DNA of 64,000 nucleotides, taken from NCBI GenBank assembly GCA_965116685.1, contig OZ220707.1:2046001-2110000 (forward strand), read 5' to 3'. This document shows positions 1 to 8,949 of the stretch, in pieces. Under the pieces are notes generated by a model. That model saw only the letters and a list, made by a program, of their open reading frames with translations. It was not told where the DNA came from and searched no databases. The stretch's first letter is position 1. Each line of letters opens with the position of its first letter. Position numbers and translations under genes: made by a program. The DNA comes from Bin80 sp965116685. Lineage in GTDB: Bacteria; Bacteroidota; Rhodothermia; Rhodothermales; Bin80.

Positions 1-514
1 CCCCAGAATGAACCGGAAATTGTTTGAATGATTCGCCGGTTCCCTTTCCCTTGGTTGGAGTAAGTTTGAAGAAATCGCACCCAAAGGAAGGCAGGGCTAC
101 GCTATAATGTATGCGCCACTGCGACCCAGTTCGTCCAGGCTCGCAGACCACCGTGGCATCAAACGCACGTACTTGATGCTTCGTATCACCAGAGATCGTG
201 CTCCCATGTTCCTCAAATAGTGCCTTGCAGAGTGCAGAAAGCCAGTCCCGAGATTTGCGTAGACGTTTGAGCAGCGCTACATCCGATAGCTCGGCCAGAT
301 TTGCCTGACGAGCTCGTACCACGGTTTCACGTAGGGAATGCCCGCATCCCAAATGGATAAGCAGCGTTCGCAGAAGGGCCTCTGGAGACTTATCCTTACG
401 CAGTCCGCGTAAGGCGCCCGTATCCGCTGCTAAATCCTTCCAGTTCTCGGGCAGAAACGAAAGCAAGACACCCCAGTCCTCACTAATCGGTGCCGTCGTA
501 ACGGTTCGCTTCAT
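1..514 (-). CDS. IS4-type transposase, N-terminal part, cut by window edge
   Basis: The frame opens at an ATG read leftward from 514 and stays open to base 1, giving about 171 residues. The start reads MKRTVTTAPISEDWGVLLSF, and near residue 124 there is an FDATVV motif, which fits the first catalytic aspartate of an IS4-superfamily DDE transposase. The rest of the protein lies outside the window, so whether this copy is intact cannot be judged. Upstream, at about 612-631, a sequence ending GCAAGAGGCTC looks like the outer end of the element. Family assignment is by motif and general layout; the exact IS family is not certain. Confidence 0.7.
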   Translation of the reverse strand, partial: MKRTVTTAPISEDWGVLLSFLPENWKDLAADTGALRGLRKDKSPEALLRTLLIHLGCGHSLRETVVRARQANLAELSDVALLKRLRKSRDWLSALCKALFEEHGSTISGDTKHQVRAFDATVVCEPGRTGSQWRIHYSVALPSFGCDFFKLTPTKGKGTGESFKQFPVHSG

Positions 515-533
515 GAAAATTCCGATCAAGTTC

Positions 534-631
534 GAGGTTCTTGCAAAACTCTTCTACAATCCGAATAATATACCCGTAGACACTCTCAGAGCAATATTCG
601 CCTCCAAATGAGAGAGTTTTGCAAGAGGCTC
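534..631. repeat. Inverted repeat at the end of the IS4-type element
   Basis: GAGGTTCTTGCAAAACTCTT (534-553) is nearly the reverse complement of the stretch at 612-631 (AGAGTTTTGCAAGAGGCTC). The arms are separated by about 58 bases and lie just upstream of the transposase start at 514. The outer arm is probably the terminal inverted repeat; the inner arm makes the transposase leader able to fold. The other end of the element is beyond the window. Confidence 0.5.
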
Positions 632-756
632 AGTTCCTTTGATTTAGGGAAAGCTACAATAATTATTGATTGTAAACAAGTTAGCGCTTATGAGGGAAAC
701 CTGGGTCCCTACCGCGATGGGCAAATTGATCTGAATACACAGGTAAGTACATTGAC

Positions 757-990
757 ATGTTGCGCGAGTTGCTGAGAGATGACCGCGCCCGTACGGCCGG
801 GCTGATTGCGCTTAACTCGCCCGGCGAACGCCAGATCGCAACGTTTGGCCGGCTCATGGCCGAAGTCGGATCGTTTGAGGTCTTAGGTCGCGATTATTCG
901 CGTATGTAGATGCTGCGGTGGCCGAAATTCTGGGCGGCAAACGATTCAACACACCCGTCGTGGGCAGCGCGGAGATCAAGTCAGCGCGAA
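757..990 (+). pseudogene. Degenerate gene fragment, unrecognised
   Basis: An ATG at 757 opens a 50-residue frame (MLRELLRDDRARTAGLIALN...) that ends at a TAG at about 907. The next frame then continues with plausible coding sequence, DAAVAEILGGKRFNTPVVGS, to about 980. This looks like one reading frame broken by a small indel near 905. I do not recognise the family. It lies between the IS4-type end and the tail of the interrupted membrane protein gene, so it may be debris from the same accessory region. It could also be chance open frame. Confidence 0.35.
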
Positions 991-1019
991 ATGTTTTAGT
1001 GGGACAATCCCTTTGCAAT

Positions 1020-1113
1020 TCAATTGTCCTGCGTGTCTCTCGTGGTATATCGGTATATGGCTCTTCCTACAAGATAAACGCCTACTCCACCTATTGCCTT
1101 GCCTATAGTATCT
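1020..1113 (-). pseudogene. 3' part of IS-interrupted two-helix membrane protein gene
   Basis: Reading leftward from the target duplication at 1110-1113, the frame gives TIGKAIGGVGVYLVGRAIY and then RYTTRDTQDN and a TGA at 1020-1022. It contains a second short hydrophobic segment. It joins in frame to the part at 3112-3501 when the element at 1114-3111 and one AGAT copy are removed: the junction reads LLD followed by TIGK. This shows the two parts were one gene before insertion. The family is not recognised. Confidence 0.75.
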
Positions 1114-3111
1114 AGTGTCTGTCCAGAAAATGCCTGTGCTCCGGGTCTGTTCCGAGATATTGGGGTTCATTTTGGTTCAATCCGTTTGATTATTGGTGGG
1201 GCGGTCGTTTTTGAGACACTTGTTTGTGCTGGATTTTTCTGTATTACAGGTATTTCGTATCTACTGGACACACCTCTCGCATCCGCCCGTACGAGCCACT
1301 TGATGTTCTTCCTCGGATAAGCGGGATGGCTACGCCGCGCGCCGCAATCGCTTGCGTTGTTTCTGGAGACGTCTGAGACGCTTTCGTTCCTGATCTCGCA
1401 CTAGCGTCCCCAACCGGTGGATGTTCGCGGCCAATACCGAGGTTGCCACCACACGTTCGAAGCTTTCGCTGCTGGTCTCACGCACCAGTGACAAGCCCCG
1501 ATGGTTGAGATGGTTCATGCAGGACTCTACTCCGGCATGCCCCTTCCGTGCGTTCTGGTAAGCCGGGTCATTCTGACGTGCTTGTTCCTCTTGGGTCCGC
1601 CCCCCTTTCTTCGGCATGGCCGTAACTTCCAGCTTTTCATCCAACTGCTTACGCACCTCAGGACTGTAAAACGCCCGGTCAAACGAGCAGGTCATGGAGA
1701 TCCCTGGATACTGTGCCTCCAAGGTCTTCACCAGGGGAATCGCAATATCCTTGTCGGTTCCCTCCCAAAGAATCCCGTAGCCTAAAACAAATTGATCCTC
1801 ATCTTCAATCACCGCGACCGGGACCCCCAACTCGCAGAGGATTCCTGCCTTGCCCTTGACGATCCATCGCGTGAACGGCTTGAAGATCGAATAGATTTTC
1901 TCGTGGGTAGGAATCTGCTCTCCTTCAAAGATGCGGCGCTGGATCTGATCGGAAAATCGCGCAATGTAGTCCAGATACAGACAGAGTTCCTGTTTGGCCT
2001 CAAAAATTTCCTGCAAAGTGGCTTGATCTGCATTGGAACGGGGGCCGGAACGGGCCAAAATCTCCTGCTCCAGTGCATTGATCTGCTCCAGAAGGTCAAG
2101 AGATTTTTTGACCATCGCACGACTGCTGCGCAGATATCTGCGAACGTTCTTGAGTTTGTAGTCACGCCGCTGACCCTTCCGAGCTGCCCTATATTCCCGG
2201 TAGACCTTATTGCTCAGACTTTGGTGTTGCAGCCAACCATCCATCCCAAATGATTTGCCCACCTTCGCACTGACACGAATCAGACAACGTACCGAGTCCC
2301 AGAGCAAGAGCAGATCGGTCGGAAAGCGAACATTGGTCTTCACCGGTTTCGAGTCGCACCGACATTTGAGCGTCTCGCCCTCGGGTTTGCCGACCATTCG
2401 GTGCCCAAGTTTGACCACCAAACAATTGACCTGCACCAGCAATTCGGGGGACAGTGCCGATACGTTATCATGAATGGCGGAACGAGTGTAGCGGGTCCGA
2501 TCGTCCGCTCCATGCCCCAGCATCTGCCACACAATATCCATATGGTTCGCCAAAGCGGTCAAAAGATCATAGTTGCAATGCAGCGCCTGCTTCAGGCCGG
2601 CCAAAACCAAGATATTCCACACGTCCATTCCGGGGCGCCCACAATTCTTACGGGTTCCCGGTTTATACCTCTCCAAAAGATCCATCAACTTCAATCGGGT
2701 CGGGAGGTCCAGAAAAATTTGTCGGAGCCCATACAGAAATACTTGAATCACATCCCGGCTTCTTGGATCAAGCTGGATCTCCTCCATGGAGATGCAATCC
2801 ATTGATAATTGAAAGTCATACGCTTTTCGCATCGCAAAAAAAAGTTGAAGATGAACGGCCCGGTTCCACTTATACTCCCATGATCCAGGCATGGATCGAC
2901 AAACCTGAAGAATAAATTCAGAGTAAAAACCGCCTTGGGATGCTTCCAGTACAGGTTTTTCAGGGATTGTGGATTTTCCTGAAAATCGCCCACCACCGAG
3001 GGGGCTTTAGAAACTCGTGGAGGAAAAATCTAGAGAATTACGCTAAAAAACGGCCGTAGGAGGCCTACAGGGCACATTTTAAGGATGTTCTGGTATTCCT
3101 GGACAGACACT
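1114..3111 (-). mobile_element. ISNCY-type insertion sequence, complete (copy A)
   Basis: The element has 13-bp terminal inverted repeats, AGTGTCTGTCCAG, at 1114-1126 and in reverse complement at 3099-3111, with weaker similarity further in. A 4-bp direct duplication ATCT flanks it (1110-1113 and 3112-3115; AGAT on the strand of the interrupted gene). It is 1998 bp long and carries one transposase gene on the minus strand. It sits inside a small membrane protein gene. Clean ends and duplication suggest a recent, simple insertion. Confidence 0.9.
1330..2832 (-). CDS. ISNCY-type transposase (copy A)
   Basis: About 500 residues. The start at 2832 gives MRKAYDFQLSMDCISMEEIQ, which aligns with the beginning of the second copy in this window; the frame also stays open upstream to 2892. 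Features of the family are the GRPGMDVWNILVLAGLK segment near residue 70, the DNVSALSPELLVQVN segment, a CDSKPVKTNVRFPTDLLLLW segment and an arginine/lysine-rich tail (RKRLRRLQKQRKRLRRAA). No frameshift is seen, so the gene may be functional. It is clearly related to the transposase at 14028-15518 but diverged (roughly half of positions identical in the aligned stretches I compared), so the two elements are not recent copies of each other. Confidence 0.88.
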   Translation of the reverse strand: MRKAYDFQLSMDCISMEEIQLDPRSRDVIQVFLYGLRQIFLDLPTRLKLMDLLERYKPGTRKNCGRPGMDVWNILVLAGLKQALHCNYDLLTALANHMDIVWQMLGHGADDRTRYTRSAIHDNVSALSPELLVQVNCLVVKLGHRMVGKPEGETLKCRCDSKPVKTNVRFPTDLLLLWDSVRCLIRVSAKVGKSFGMDGWLQHQSLSNKVYREYRAARKGQRRDYKLKNVRRYLRSSRAMVKKSLDLLEQINALEQEILARSGPRSNADQATLQEIFEAKQELCLYLDYIARFSDQIQRRIFEGEQIPTHEKIYSIFKPFTRWIVKGKAGILCELGVPVAVIEDEDQFVLGYGILWEGTDKDIAIPLVKTLEAQYPGISMTCSFDRAFYSPEVRKQLDEKLEVTAMPKKGGRTQEEQARQNDPAYQNARKGHAGVESCMNHLNHRGLSLVRETSSESFERVVATSVLAANIHRLGTLVRDQERKRLRRLQKQRKRLRRAA

Positions 3112-3501
3112 ATCTAGTAATCCAGATGCGGTCTCGCTTTGTGCTTCGGCTCCCCAAAATGCCATTCCAAGAATTATACTCCCAAAGACAAAGGTGATTA
3201 TGATGCCAGCCCACAGTACTTGAGATAGGGTTCTCTGCCGCTTGGCGCCATTTTTAGCATTCAGCTTTAGTCTTTATAGATGATACTCATACTGGCGCTG
3301 GTCTGCGGCATCGTGAGCCGAGATGGCTTGCGCCGCGACATCCATGCGCAAGTTCTGAGCCTCCAGCCTTCTGTCTTCAAGCGCAATTAAGGCATCAACC
3401 GTGGCGGGCAATTCTTCTACACTTGAGTCGTCGATGTAAGGCTGGACGGACTGATTCTTGCTATCAGTGCCGTCGTCGTTGTTTCTGTCAGGCATAATCA
3501 C
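3112..3501 (-). pseudogene. 5' part of IS-interrupted membrane protein gene, with internal stop
   Basis: A GTG at 3501 (or ATG at 3495) opens a 75-residue acidic, helical region ending at a TAA at 3274-3276. The same frame stays open after the TAA for 54 codons to the edge of the ISNCY-type element. Those codons encode a basic stretch and a strong transmembrane helix (LWAGIIITFVFGSIILGMAF). It then joins in frame with 1020-1109 across the element. The original protein was therefore about 159 residues with two hydrophobic segments, now broken both by a nonsense codon and by the insertion. The GTGA overlap with the upstream gene (3498-3749) indicates translational coupling. No known family is recognised. 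Confidence 0.7.
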
Positions 3502-3749
3502 GAATGCGCCACATATCGTTCAGTCTTGGGAAGCCTTGGGGCAGGGTACATCAAGTCGTCGACATAGTTGTCAACAGGGATACTGTACACGCGGAATCCT
3601 CCGTACGGAGACTTATCACACTTAACAATGACACTTTCTGAATCTGTCGCGTGTCTCCGATTCATCTCCTCTTGAGCTTCCTCACGAGTTTTGCAGTATG
3701 TAGGTTCCAGAATTGACATTGCTTGGTGGTAACATGATGGAACATACAT
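3498..3749 (-). CDS. Small protein of unknown function, coupled to membrane protein gene
   Basis: 83 residues from the ATG at 3749, or 73 from an internal ATG at 3719 (MSILEPTYCKTREEAQEEMN). No transmembrane segment; it has a charged helical first half and a second half rich in Tyr, Pro and Val (YGGFRVYSIPVDNYVDDLMY). Its TGA overlaps the start of the next gene (GTGA at 3498-3501), so the two were probably translated together. The partner encoded a two-helix membrane protein that is now destroyed. Function is unknown. Confidence 0.5.
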   Translation of the reverse strand: MYVPSCYHQAMSILEPTYCKTREEAQEEMNRRHATDSESVIVKCDKSPYGGFRVYSIPVDNYVDDLMYPAPRLPKTERYVAHS

Positions 3750-4200
3750 TATAAGGCAAATAGCATTGAATGTTGCACAACAACTGCTATCTGCTGCAAG
3801 AGACTAGACTTGCAGTCAAGCCCACAACTTGTCAATCCGCTTTATAATATCGTAGTGATGCTTATTTATCACCATAATTACAAATATTTTATGACAAATG
3901 CAAATGTGGAGGAAAAACGGGGTAGAATGGGATTAGAGCGGGACAGACGGGAGAAGTTCGCGAACAAATCACCGTTTAGAGAAAAAGAGGAGACGTAGAT
4001 AAAAAGTGATCACATAAAATTACAATTACATAATAAATGATACTGACTCAAAGATATAGTGTAAAAAGACCCAAGATGTGACAACTTCGGGGGTCATTCG
4101 GTGTCACTATCTATTTTGGTTTGGGAATTCAGACTAGTCCAAAGAACAATCTGCGCATATGTAACATTTTCACTCAACCCGGTCGCCCCCACCGGCCCGG
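3750..4200. other. AT-rich intergenic region
   Basis: About 450 bases between the start of the small protein gene and the stop of the antiporter gene. It is visibly more AT-rich than its surroundings. The open frames here are short and do not look coding. It should hold the promoter for the 3498-3749 gene pair, but no convincing promoter motif or terminator could be picked out. Confidence 0.4.
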
Positions 4201-5454
4201 TTACCAGTAGAGCCGCCAAACGAAAGAGAGAAAGCCGAGAAATAATCCCAACCCCACCGGAAGCGTTAATTTTTTCGACCGCAGCGTCCACAAGAGTGGC
4301 AGGGTGAGCAAAACTGTGGCGATAATTGAGATATTTGACGAACCTGTTGCAACCTCTGGAAGTGGTACCATCAGACCGCAAATCCCCATAATCAGAAGTG
4401 CATCAAAGATGTTCGATTGAAAGATATGGCCGACCAGGAGTTTGTGCCGACCGCGGCGGACAACATTGAGTGCGACCACAATGTCAGGAAGAGAGGTGCT
4501 AATTGCCAGTGCACTTGCAGCCAATGCACCCGAGTTGATGTGCAAGTCTTCGGAAATTTTGACGAGTGAACCCACGACAATTACGCCGCTGAAGTATAAC
4601 AAAAGGATAACAGAGCCCAATGCAATGATCCCAGCCCAAGCCGGCCAGTCAGCCACATTCGTTTTTTCAGGTCCTCCACTACCCCATAATTCTGGATAAT
4701 AATTCCAGCATTGGAATCCAAAAATCAAAAATAGCCCCACAATAAAACAGTAGAAGGCGGTGTTTCCTGTTGCAATCGTATCCAACCCTGACCAGACCCC
4801 AGGAACGGCAAAAACAACAACGAATGCAGCCAGAGACAGCAGGATCTGCCACACAGCTATTTTTTGGCGCCGATCCTGCTCAAGCTTGGACAGCTTTATT
4901 TCCGGTCGAGTGGGATGGGGTTCGGCAACGGGTTGCTGGCTGCGACTTCGGTAGAACTCGGTATAGATAAAGGCAGCATAGAAAAGGAGAAACATGCCCG
5001 CATCAAAACGATCAAAAACACCGTCCAGACACAGCAATAAGGTCAGCACCACAGACCCAGTTGCAAAAATGACGGGGTAGCGATTGATGCTCTTGAAATC
5101 CAGAAACCCCCCATGTAATGCGTGAGACCTGGTGAACAGGCGAAAGGAATTGTTTTGTGTCCGCACAAAGAAGAAGAGGGCCAAAACGCCCAGGCCAAAT
5201 CCTGCTCCTATGTTGGCGATGATCGTGCCAAATACGGTCGGAGCGACCAGTTGTGGAGAACCCGAGTTCGTTGCCGCAATGGATGTAAAAAGCTCTGGCA
5301 GAGAGGTTCCGATCCCAACGAGGAAACTGCCGATGAAGTAGTCATTCAGACTGGCTTTGCCTCCAAGTCCACTGGCAAGGTCTACAAGTGAGTCACTCAA
5401 TTTTACGATGGCATAAATCGAGAGTGACAGTATGCAAAGGTGTGCGACTAACAA
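4201..5454 (-). CDS. CaCA-family sodium/calcium-type cation antiporter
   Basis: 417-residue inner-membrane protein with about ten hydrophobic segments arranged in two halves. The two inverted alpha repeats of the Ca2+:cation antiporter family are visible: FLVGIGTSLPELFTSI near residue 45 and ALAISTSLPDIVVAL near residue 320, each with the acidic residue that binds the cation. A hydrophilic loop with charged residues (about 175-200) links the halves, as in this family. Likely exchanges Ca2+ or another cation for Na+ or H+. It starts 39 bases after the sdhB stop on the same strand, so it may be read from the sdh transcript. Substrate cannot be told from sequence. Confidence 0.85.
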   Translation of the reverse strand: MLVAHLCILSLSIYAIVKLSDSLVDLASGLGGKASLNDYFIGSFLVGIGTSLPELFTSIAATNSGSPQLVAPTVFGTIIANIGAGFGLGVLALFFFVRTQNNSFRLFTRSHALHGGFLDFKSINRYPVIFATGSVVLTLLLCLDGVFDRFDAGMFLLFYAAFIYTEFYRSRSQQPVAEPHPTRPEIKLSKLEQDRRQKIAVWQILLSLAAFVVVFAVPGVWSGLDTIATGNTAFYCFIVGLFLIFGFQCWNYYPELWGSGGPEKTNVADWPAWAGIIALGSVILLLYFSGVIVVGSLVKISEDLHINSGALAASALAISTSLPDIVVALNVVRRGRHKLLVGHIFQSNIFDALLIMGICGLMVPLPEVATGSSNISIIATVLLTLPLLWTLRSKKLTLPVGLGLFLGFLSFVWRLYW

Positions 5455-5493
5455 CCTGGTTTCAGAGCTAAAGAATGAATGTTGGTGCGGAAA

Positions 5494-6237
5494 TTATTCT
5501 GAAAGAACCCCTTTCATGTAAGCCCGCCTCATACTGGCAATCCCGTCTATGGAAATGCCCTTAGGACATACTGCCTCGCATTCGGCATAATTCGAGCAGT
5601 CCCCAAATCCCTCTGCATCCATTTGATCCACCATCGCGATGACGCGCTGGAACGCTTCCACCTGGCCCTGGGGAAGCTGAGCTAAATGCGCGATCTTGGC
5701 GGCGGTAAACAGAGAAGCACTCCCATTCGGGCATGCAGCAACGCATGCACCACAGCCAATACATGCTGCATAATCCATCGCCTCTTCTGCCGCATCCTTG
5801 GGGATCGGGATCGCATTCGCATCCGGAGCGGAACCCGTGGTGACAGAAACATACCCGTGTGCTGTAATAATTCGATCAAAGGCACTCCGATCAACAACGA
5901 GATCCCGAATTACCGGGAACGCATGCGCACGGAAGGGCTCTACGGTGATGGTATCGCCGTCCTTGAAGCTGCGCATGTGCAATTGACATACGGCAGTACG
6001 CTTTTGTGGTCCATGTGCAATTCCAGCCACCATCAGGCCACATGATCCACAGATCCCTTCCCGACAGTCACTGTCAAACTCCACAGGATCGTCTCCACTT
6101 GCAAGAAGCTGCTCATTGAGGACATCCAGGAGTTCCAGAAAGGACATATGCTCGCTGGCCTCGCGAACCGTATAGTCTACAAGTTTTCCTGGAGATTCGG
6201 GGCCTTCCTGTCTCCAAACACGCAGGTTGATAATCAT
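5494..6237 (-). CDS. sdhB: Succinate dehydrogenase/fumarate reductase iron-sulfur subunit
   Basis: 247 residues from the ATG at 6237 (MIINLRVWRQEGPESPGKLV), chosen because it follows the sdhA stop by 4 bases and matches family length; the frame is open further upstream but that part lies inside sdhA. Cysteine sets for all three clusters are present: CREGICGSCG for 2Fe-2S, CIGCGACVAACPNG for 4Fe-4S and CSNYAECEAVCPKG for 3Fe-4S. It carries electrons from the SdhA flavin to quinone via SdhC. The operon order sdhC-sdhA-sdhB with one membrane subunit is that of Bacteroidota, Firmicutes and Epsilonproteobacteria. Confidence 0.96.
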   Translation of the reverse strand: MIINLRVWRQEGPESPGKLVDYTVREASEHMSFLELLDVLNEQLLASGDDPVEFDSDCREGICGSCGLMVAGIAHGPQKRTAVCQLHMRSFKDGDTITVEPFRAHAFPVIRDLVVDRSAFDRIITAHGYVSVTTGSAPDANAIPIPKDAAEEAMDYAACIGCGACVAACPNGSASLFTAAKIAHLAQLPQGQVEAFQRVIAMVDQMDAEGFGDCSNYAECEAVCPKGISIDGIASMRRAYMKGVLSE

Positions 6238-6241
6238 GGCA

Positions 6242-8185
6242 CTATTTATAGCTGCGTTTAGATAGGTGCACGTTCTCAAAGGAGAGTTGTTCGAGATGCA
6301 ATTCAGGGTTACCGTCAGTATACTCCCAGGCTGCTGCATCAGCAAAATCTTCATCGTTACGCGCAGCCTCTCCTTCAGGAGTCTGGTGCTCTTCGCGGAA
6401 ATGTCCTCCACAAGATTCCTCACGGCGAAGGGCATCTCGCGCCATGAGCGATCCCAGTTCGATAAAATCAGCCACGCGTCCGGCAAACTCCAGATTCTTA
6501 TTGTACCGATCAGCGGTACCCGGAACCAGGATTCGCTCCCAAAATTCCTCTCTTAAGCTCTCAATCGCAGTGATAGACGATTCCAGCCCGCTGCGGTCCC
6601 GCGCCATCCCCACATGATCCCAAAGCAGACGACCAAGCTCCCGGTGGAACTGGGTCGGGGATTTATCTCCATTGTTCTTCAGGATGCGGTCAATACGCGC
6701 ACCGGCCTGCTGCTCAACAGCAGTAAAGGCGTCGTTCGTTACAGGAAGCTGGTTCGACTGGCGAGTTCCCGCCAGGTATGCTCCAAGGGTGTAAGGGATC
6801 ACAAAGTATCCATCCGCCAAGCCCTGCATCAATGCACTGGCCCCAAGGCGGTTGGCACCGTGATCACTGAAATTTGCCTCTCCGAGAACAAAGAGACCTG
6901 GAACGCTACTTTGAAGCTCATAGTCAACCCAAAGTCCCCCCATCGTGTAATGGACCGCGGGATAAATCCGCATTGGAGTTTTGTACGGATCATCTCCTGT
7001 AATGCGCTCATACATCTCAAACAGGTTTCCGTAGCGCTCACGAATAGTCTGCTCTCCAAGGCGGCGGATGGAATCAGCAAAATCAAGATAGACCGCGAGC
7101 CGGGTGTCGCCGACTCCACGTCCGGCATCACATTCTTTCTTTGCTGCACGGGAAGCAACATCCCTGGGGACTAAATTACCGAAACTGGGATAACGGCGTT
7201 CCAAGTAATAATCTCTGGCATCCTCGGGAATCATTTCCGGTGCACGCGTGTCTTTTGGATCCTTCGGGACCCATACACGACCATCATTGCGGAGGCTCTC
7301 GCTCATCAGCGTGAGCTTGGACTGATAATCTCCTGACACCGGGATGCAGGTAGGGTGAATCTGGGTGTAGCATGGGTTTGCAAAAAACGCTCCCCGCTTA
7401 TAACAGCGCCAGGCGGCGGTGACGTTGGAGTTCTTGGCATTTGTAGACAGATAGTAGGCATTCCCATATCCACCCGTACAAAGCAGAACCGCATCACCTG
7501 CGTGCCGCTCCAATTCGCCCGTAATCAGATTGCGTGCGATAATTCCATGGGCACGGTCATTGGCCACAACCAGATCTACCATCTCTCTGCGCGGCAGCAT
7601 CTTGACACGCCCCGCGGCAATCTGATGACTCAGTGCCTGGTAGGCACCGAGCAGGAGTTGTTGCCCAGTCTGACCTCTTGCATAAAAAGTGCGCGAAACC
7701 TGGGCGCCACCGAACGAGCGGTTCGAGAGTACACCACCGTACTCGCGTGCAAAGGGGACCCCTTGCGCGACCGCCTGATCAATGATATTGTTTGATACTT
7801 GGGCAAGCCGATATACATTTGCTTCGCGTGCGCGGTAATCTCCACCCTTGATGGTATCATAAAACAGTCGCCAGATGGTATCCCCGTCATTCGGATAGTT
7901 CTTTGCAGCGTTGATTCCGCCCTGTGCTGCGATGGAGTGAGCTCTACGCGCAGAGTCCTGAATACAGAAACAGGTCACATTATAACCCAGCCCTGCGAGC
8001 GTAGCCGCCGCAGAAGCTCCCGCCAAGCCGGAACCCACAACGAGAATGTGGTGTGAACGCTTGTTGGCAGGGCTAACCAGAGAGACCGAATTTTTGTAGA
8101 TATCCCACTTTTCCTGAAGGCGTCCCGATGGCACCTTCGCATTTAGACGCGGACTGTGTGATAGCTCTGACGCAGACATGACCAT
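6242..8185 (-). CDS. sdhA: Succinate dehydrogenase flavoprotein subunit
   Basis: 647 residues. An N-terminal Rossmann FAD motif (VVGSGLAGASAAATLAGLGY) is followed by HSIAAQGGINAA, which holds the histidine that bonds FAD covalently. HPTCIPVSGDYQSKLTLMSE and the C-terminal capping region fit SdhA of the non-proteobacterial class. It oxidises succinate to fumarate on the cytoplasmic face of the membrane as part of the TCA cycle. The ATG at 8185 is followed by another at 8179; either may be used. The gene sits 9 bases after sdhC and 4 bases before sdhB, a compact operon with the TCA partner citrate synthase just upstream. Confidence 0.96.
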   Translation of the reverse strand: MVMSASELSHSPRLNAKVPSGRLQEKWDIYKNSVSLVSPANKRSHHILVVGSGLAGASAAATLAGLGYNVTCFCIQDSARRAHSIAAQGGINAAKNYPNDGDTIWRLFYDTIKGGDYRAREANVYRLAQVSNNIIDQAVAQGVPFAREYGGVLSNRSFGGAQVSRTFYARGQTGQQLLLGAYQALSHQIAAGRVKMLPRREMVDLVVANDRAHGIIARNLITGELERHAGDAVLLCTGGYGNAYYLSTNAKNSNVTAAWRCYKRGAFFANPCYTQIHPTCIPVSGDYQSKLTLMSESLRNDGRVWVPKDPKDTRAPEMIPEDARDYYLERRYPSFGNLVPRDVASRAAKKECDAGRGVGDTRLAVYLDFADSIRRLGEQTIRERYGNLFEMYERITGDDPYKTPMRIYPAVHYTMGGLWVDYELQSSVPGLFVLGEANFSDHGANRLGASALMQGLADGYFVIPYTLGAYLAGTRQSNQLPVTNDAFTAVEQQAGARIDRILKNNGDKSPTQFHRELGRLLWDHVGMARDRSGLESSITAIESLREEFWERILVPGTADRYNKNLEFAGRVADFIELGSLMARDALRREESCGGHFREEHQTPEGEAARNDEDFADAAAWEYTDGNPELHLEQLSFENVHLSKRSYK

Positions 8186-8194
8186 TTCGTTGAC

Positions 8195-8893
8195 CTATTC
8201 CAGGAAATAGATGTAAAGTGGGACAAACAGGAATCCAACGGCTACCAGTACCCCCAACACAGCGGCCAGCGTGTACAGATACGGGGACAGGCGGCGGTTC
8301 ATCATTCCCAGAGATTGCAGAGCACTCCAGACCCCATGCCGCATATGCATCCCAAGAAGAATCATCACCAGTGGATACCCGAAGGCATAAAGCGGCTCCT
8401 GAAACTTCTCCGTCATCAAACGGCGCAAATCACGCACGATCTCGCCTCCTTCCAGCGTTGCAATATAACCTTGGGCCTCGCCCGGACCGTACTTGAAAGA
8501 GTTTAAATGCAGGATCAGGAATCCGAGTAGGATGATTCCCGTGAAGATCATTGAGCGTGCACTATATCCCGATCGGCTAGGAGAGCCGGCACTTTTATAG
8601 AGCTTGTATCCAACGGGACGGGCTTTGCGGCGGCGCACCTGAATGGCAATCCCCACCACAGCATGCAGAAGAAAACAGAGTGCCAATAGAATCTCAATCG
8701 TGTAGAAGATCCATCCAAGGCTCAATAACTTATGGGCATAGGTATTGTACGCGTTGGGGTCGGAGGATAGATAGGTAAGGTTCCCAATCATGTGCGCGAT
8801 TACAAACGCAACCAGACCAATTCCTGTCGCTCCGGTCAAGACCTTGCGGCCAATCGGGGACATGAGGGCACTCATCAACTTCATGGTGAACAA
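8195..8893 (-). CDS. sdhC: Succinate dehydrogenase cytochrome b subunit
   Basis: 232-residue membrane anchor with five hydrophobic helices, the layout of single-subunit di-haem SdhC. Candidate haem-ligand histidines are in VIAHMIGNL, LLHAVVGIAI, LILHLNSF and LGMHMRHGVW, each within or at the edge of a helix. It anchors SdhAB and passes electrons to menaquinone. First gene of sdhCAB, 57 bases after the citrate synthase stop. MKLMSALMSPIGRK may be an alternative start three codons downstream. Confidence 0.94.
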   Translation of the reverse strand: MFTMKLMSALMSPIGRKVLTGATGIGLVAFVIAHMIGNLTYLSSDPNAYNTYAHKLLSLGWIFYTIEILLALCFLLHAVVGIAIQVRRRKARPVGYKLYKSAGSPSRSGYSARSMIFTGIILLGFLILHLNSFKYGPGEAQGYIATLEGGEIVRDLRRLMTEKFQEPLYAFGYPLVMILLGMHMRHGVWSALQSLGMMNRRLSPYLYTLAAVLGVLVAVGFLFVPLYIYFLE

Positions 8894-8949
8894 CTATCGC
8901 TTTGGAAAAGTGGACCGGAACATGAACCCTATACTCTCACGGTTGCAGA

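Noticed and set aside
918..1320. Plus-strand open frames over the left part of the first ISNCY-type element
   Set aside because: They cross the element border and the antisense of the interrupted gene, with no family resemblance; taken as chance frames.
3810..3998. 62-residue plus-strand open frame in the AT-rich gap
   Set aside because: No ribosome site, no hydrophobic or domain pattern, and text typical of AT-rich chance coding.
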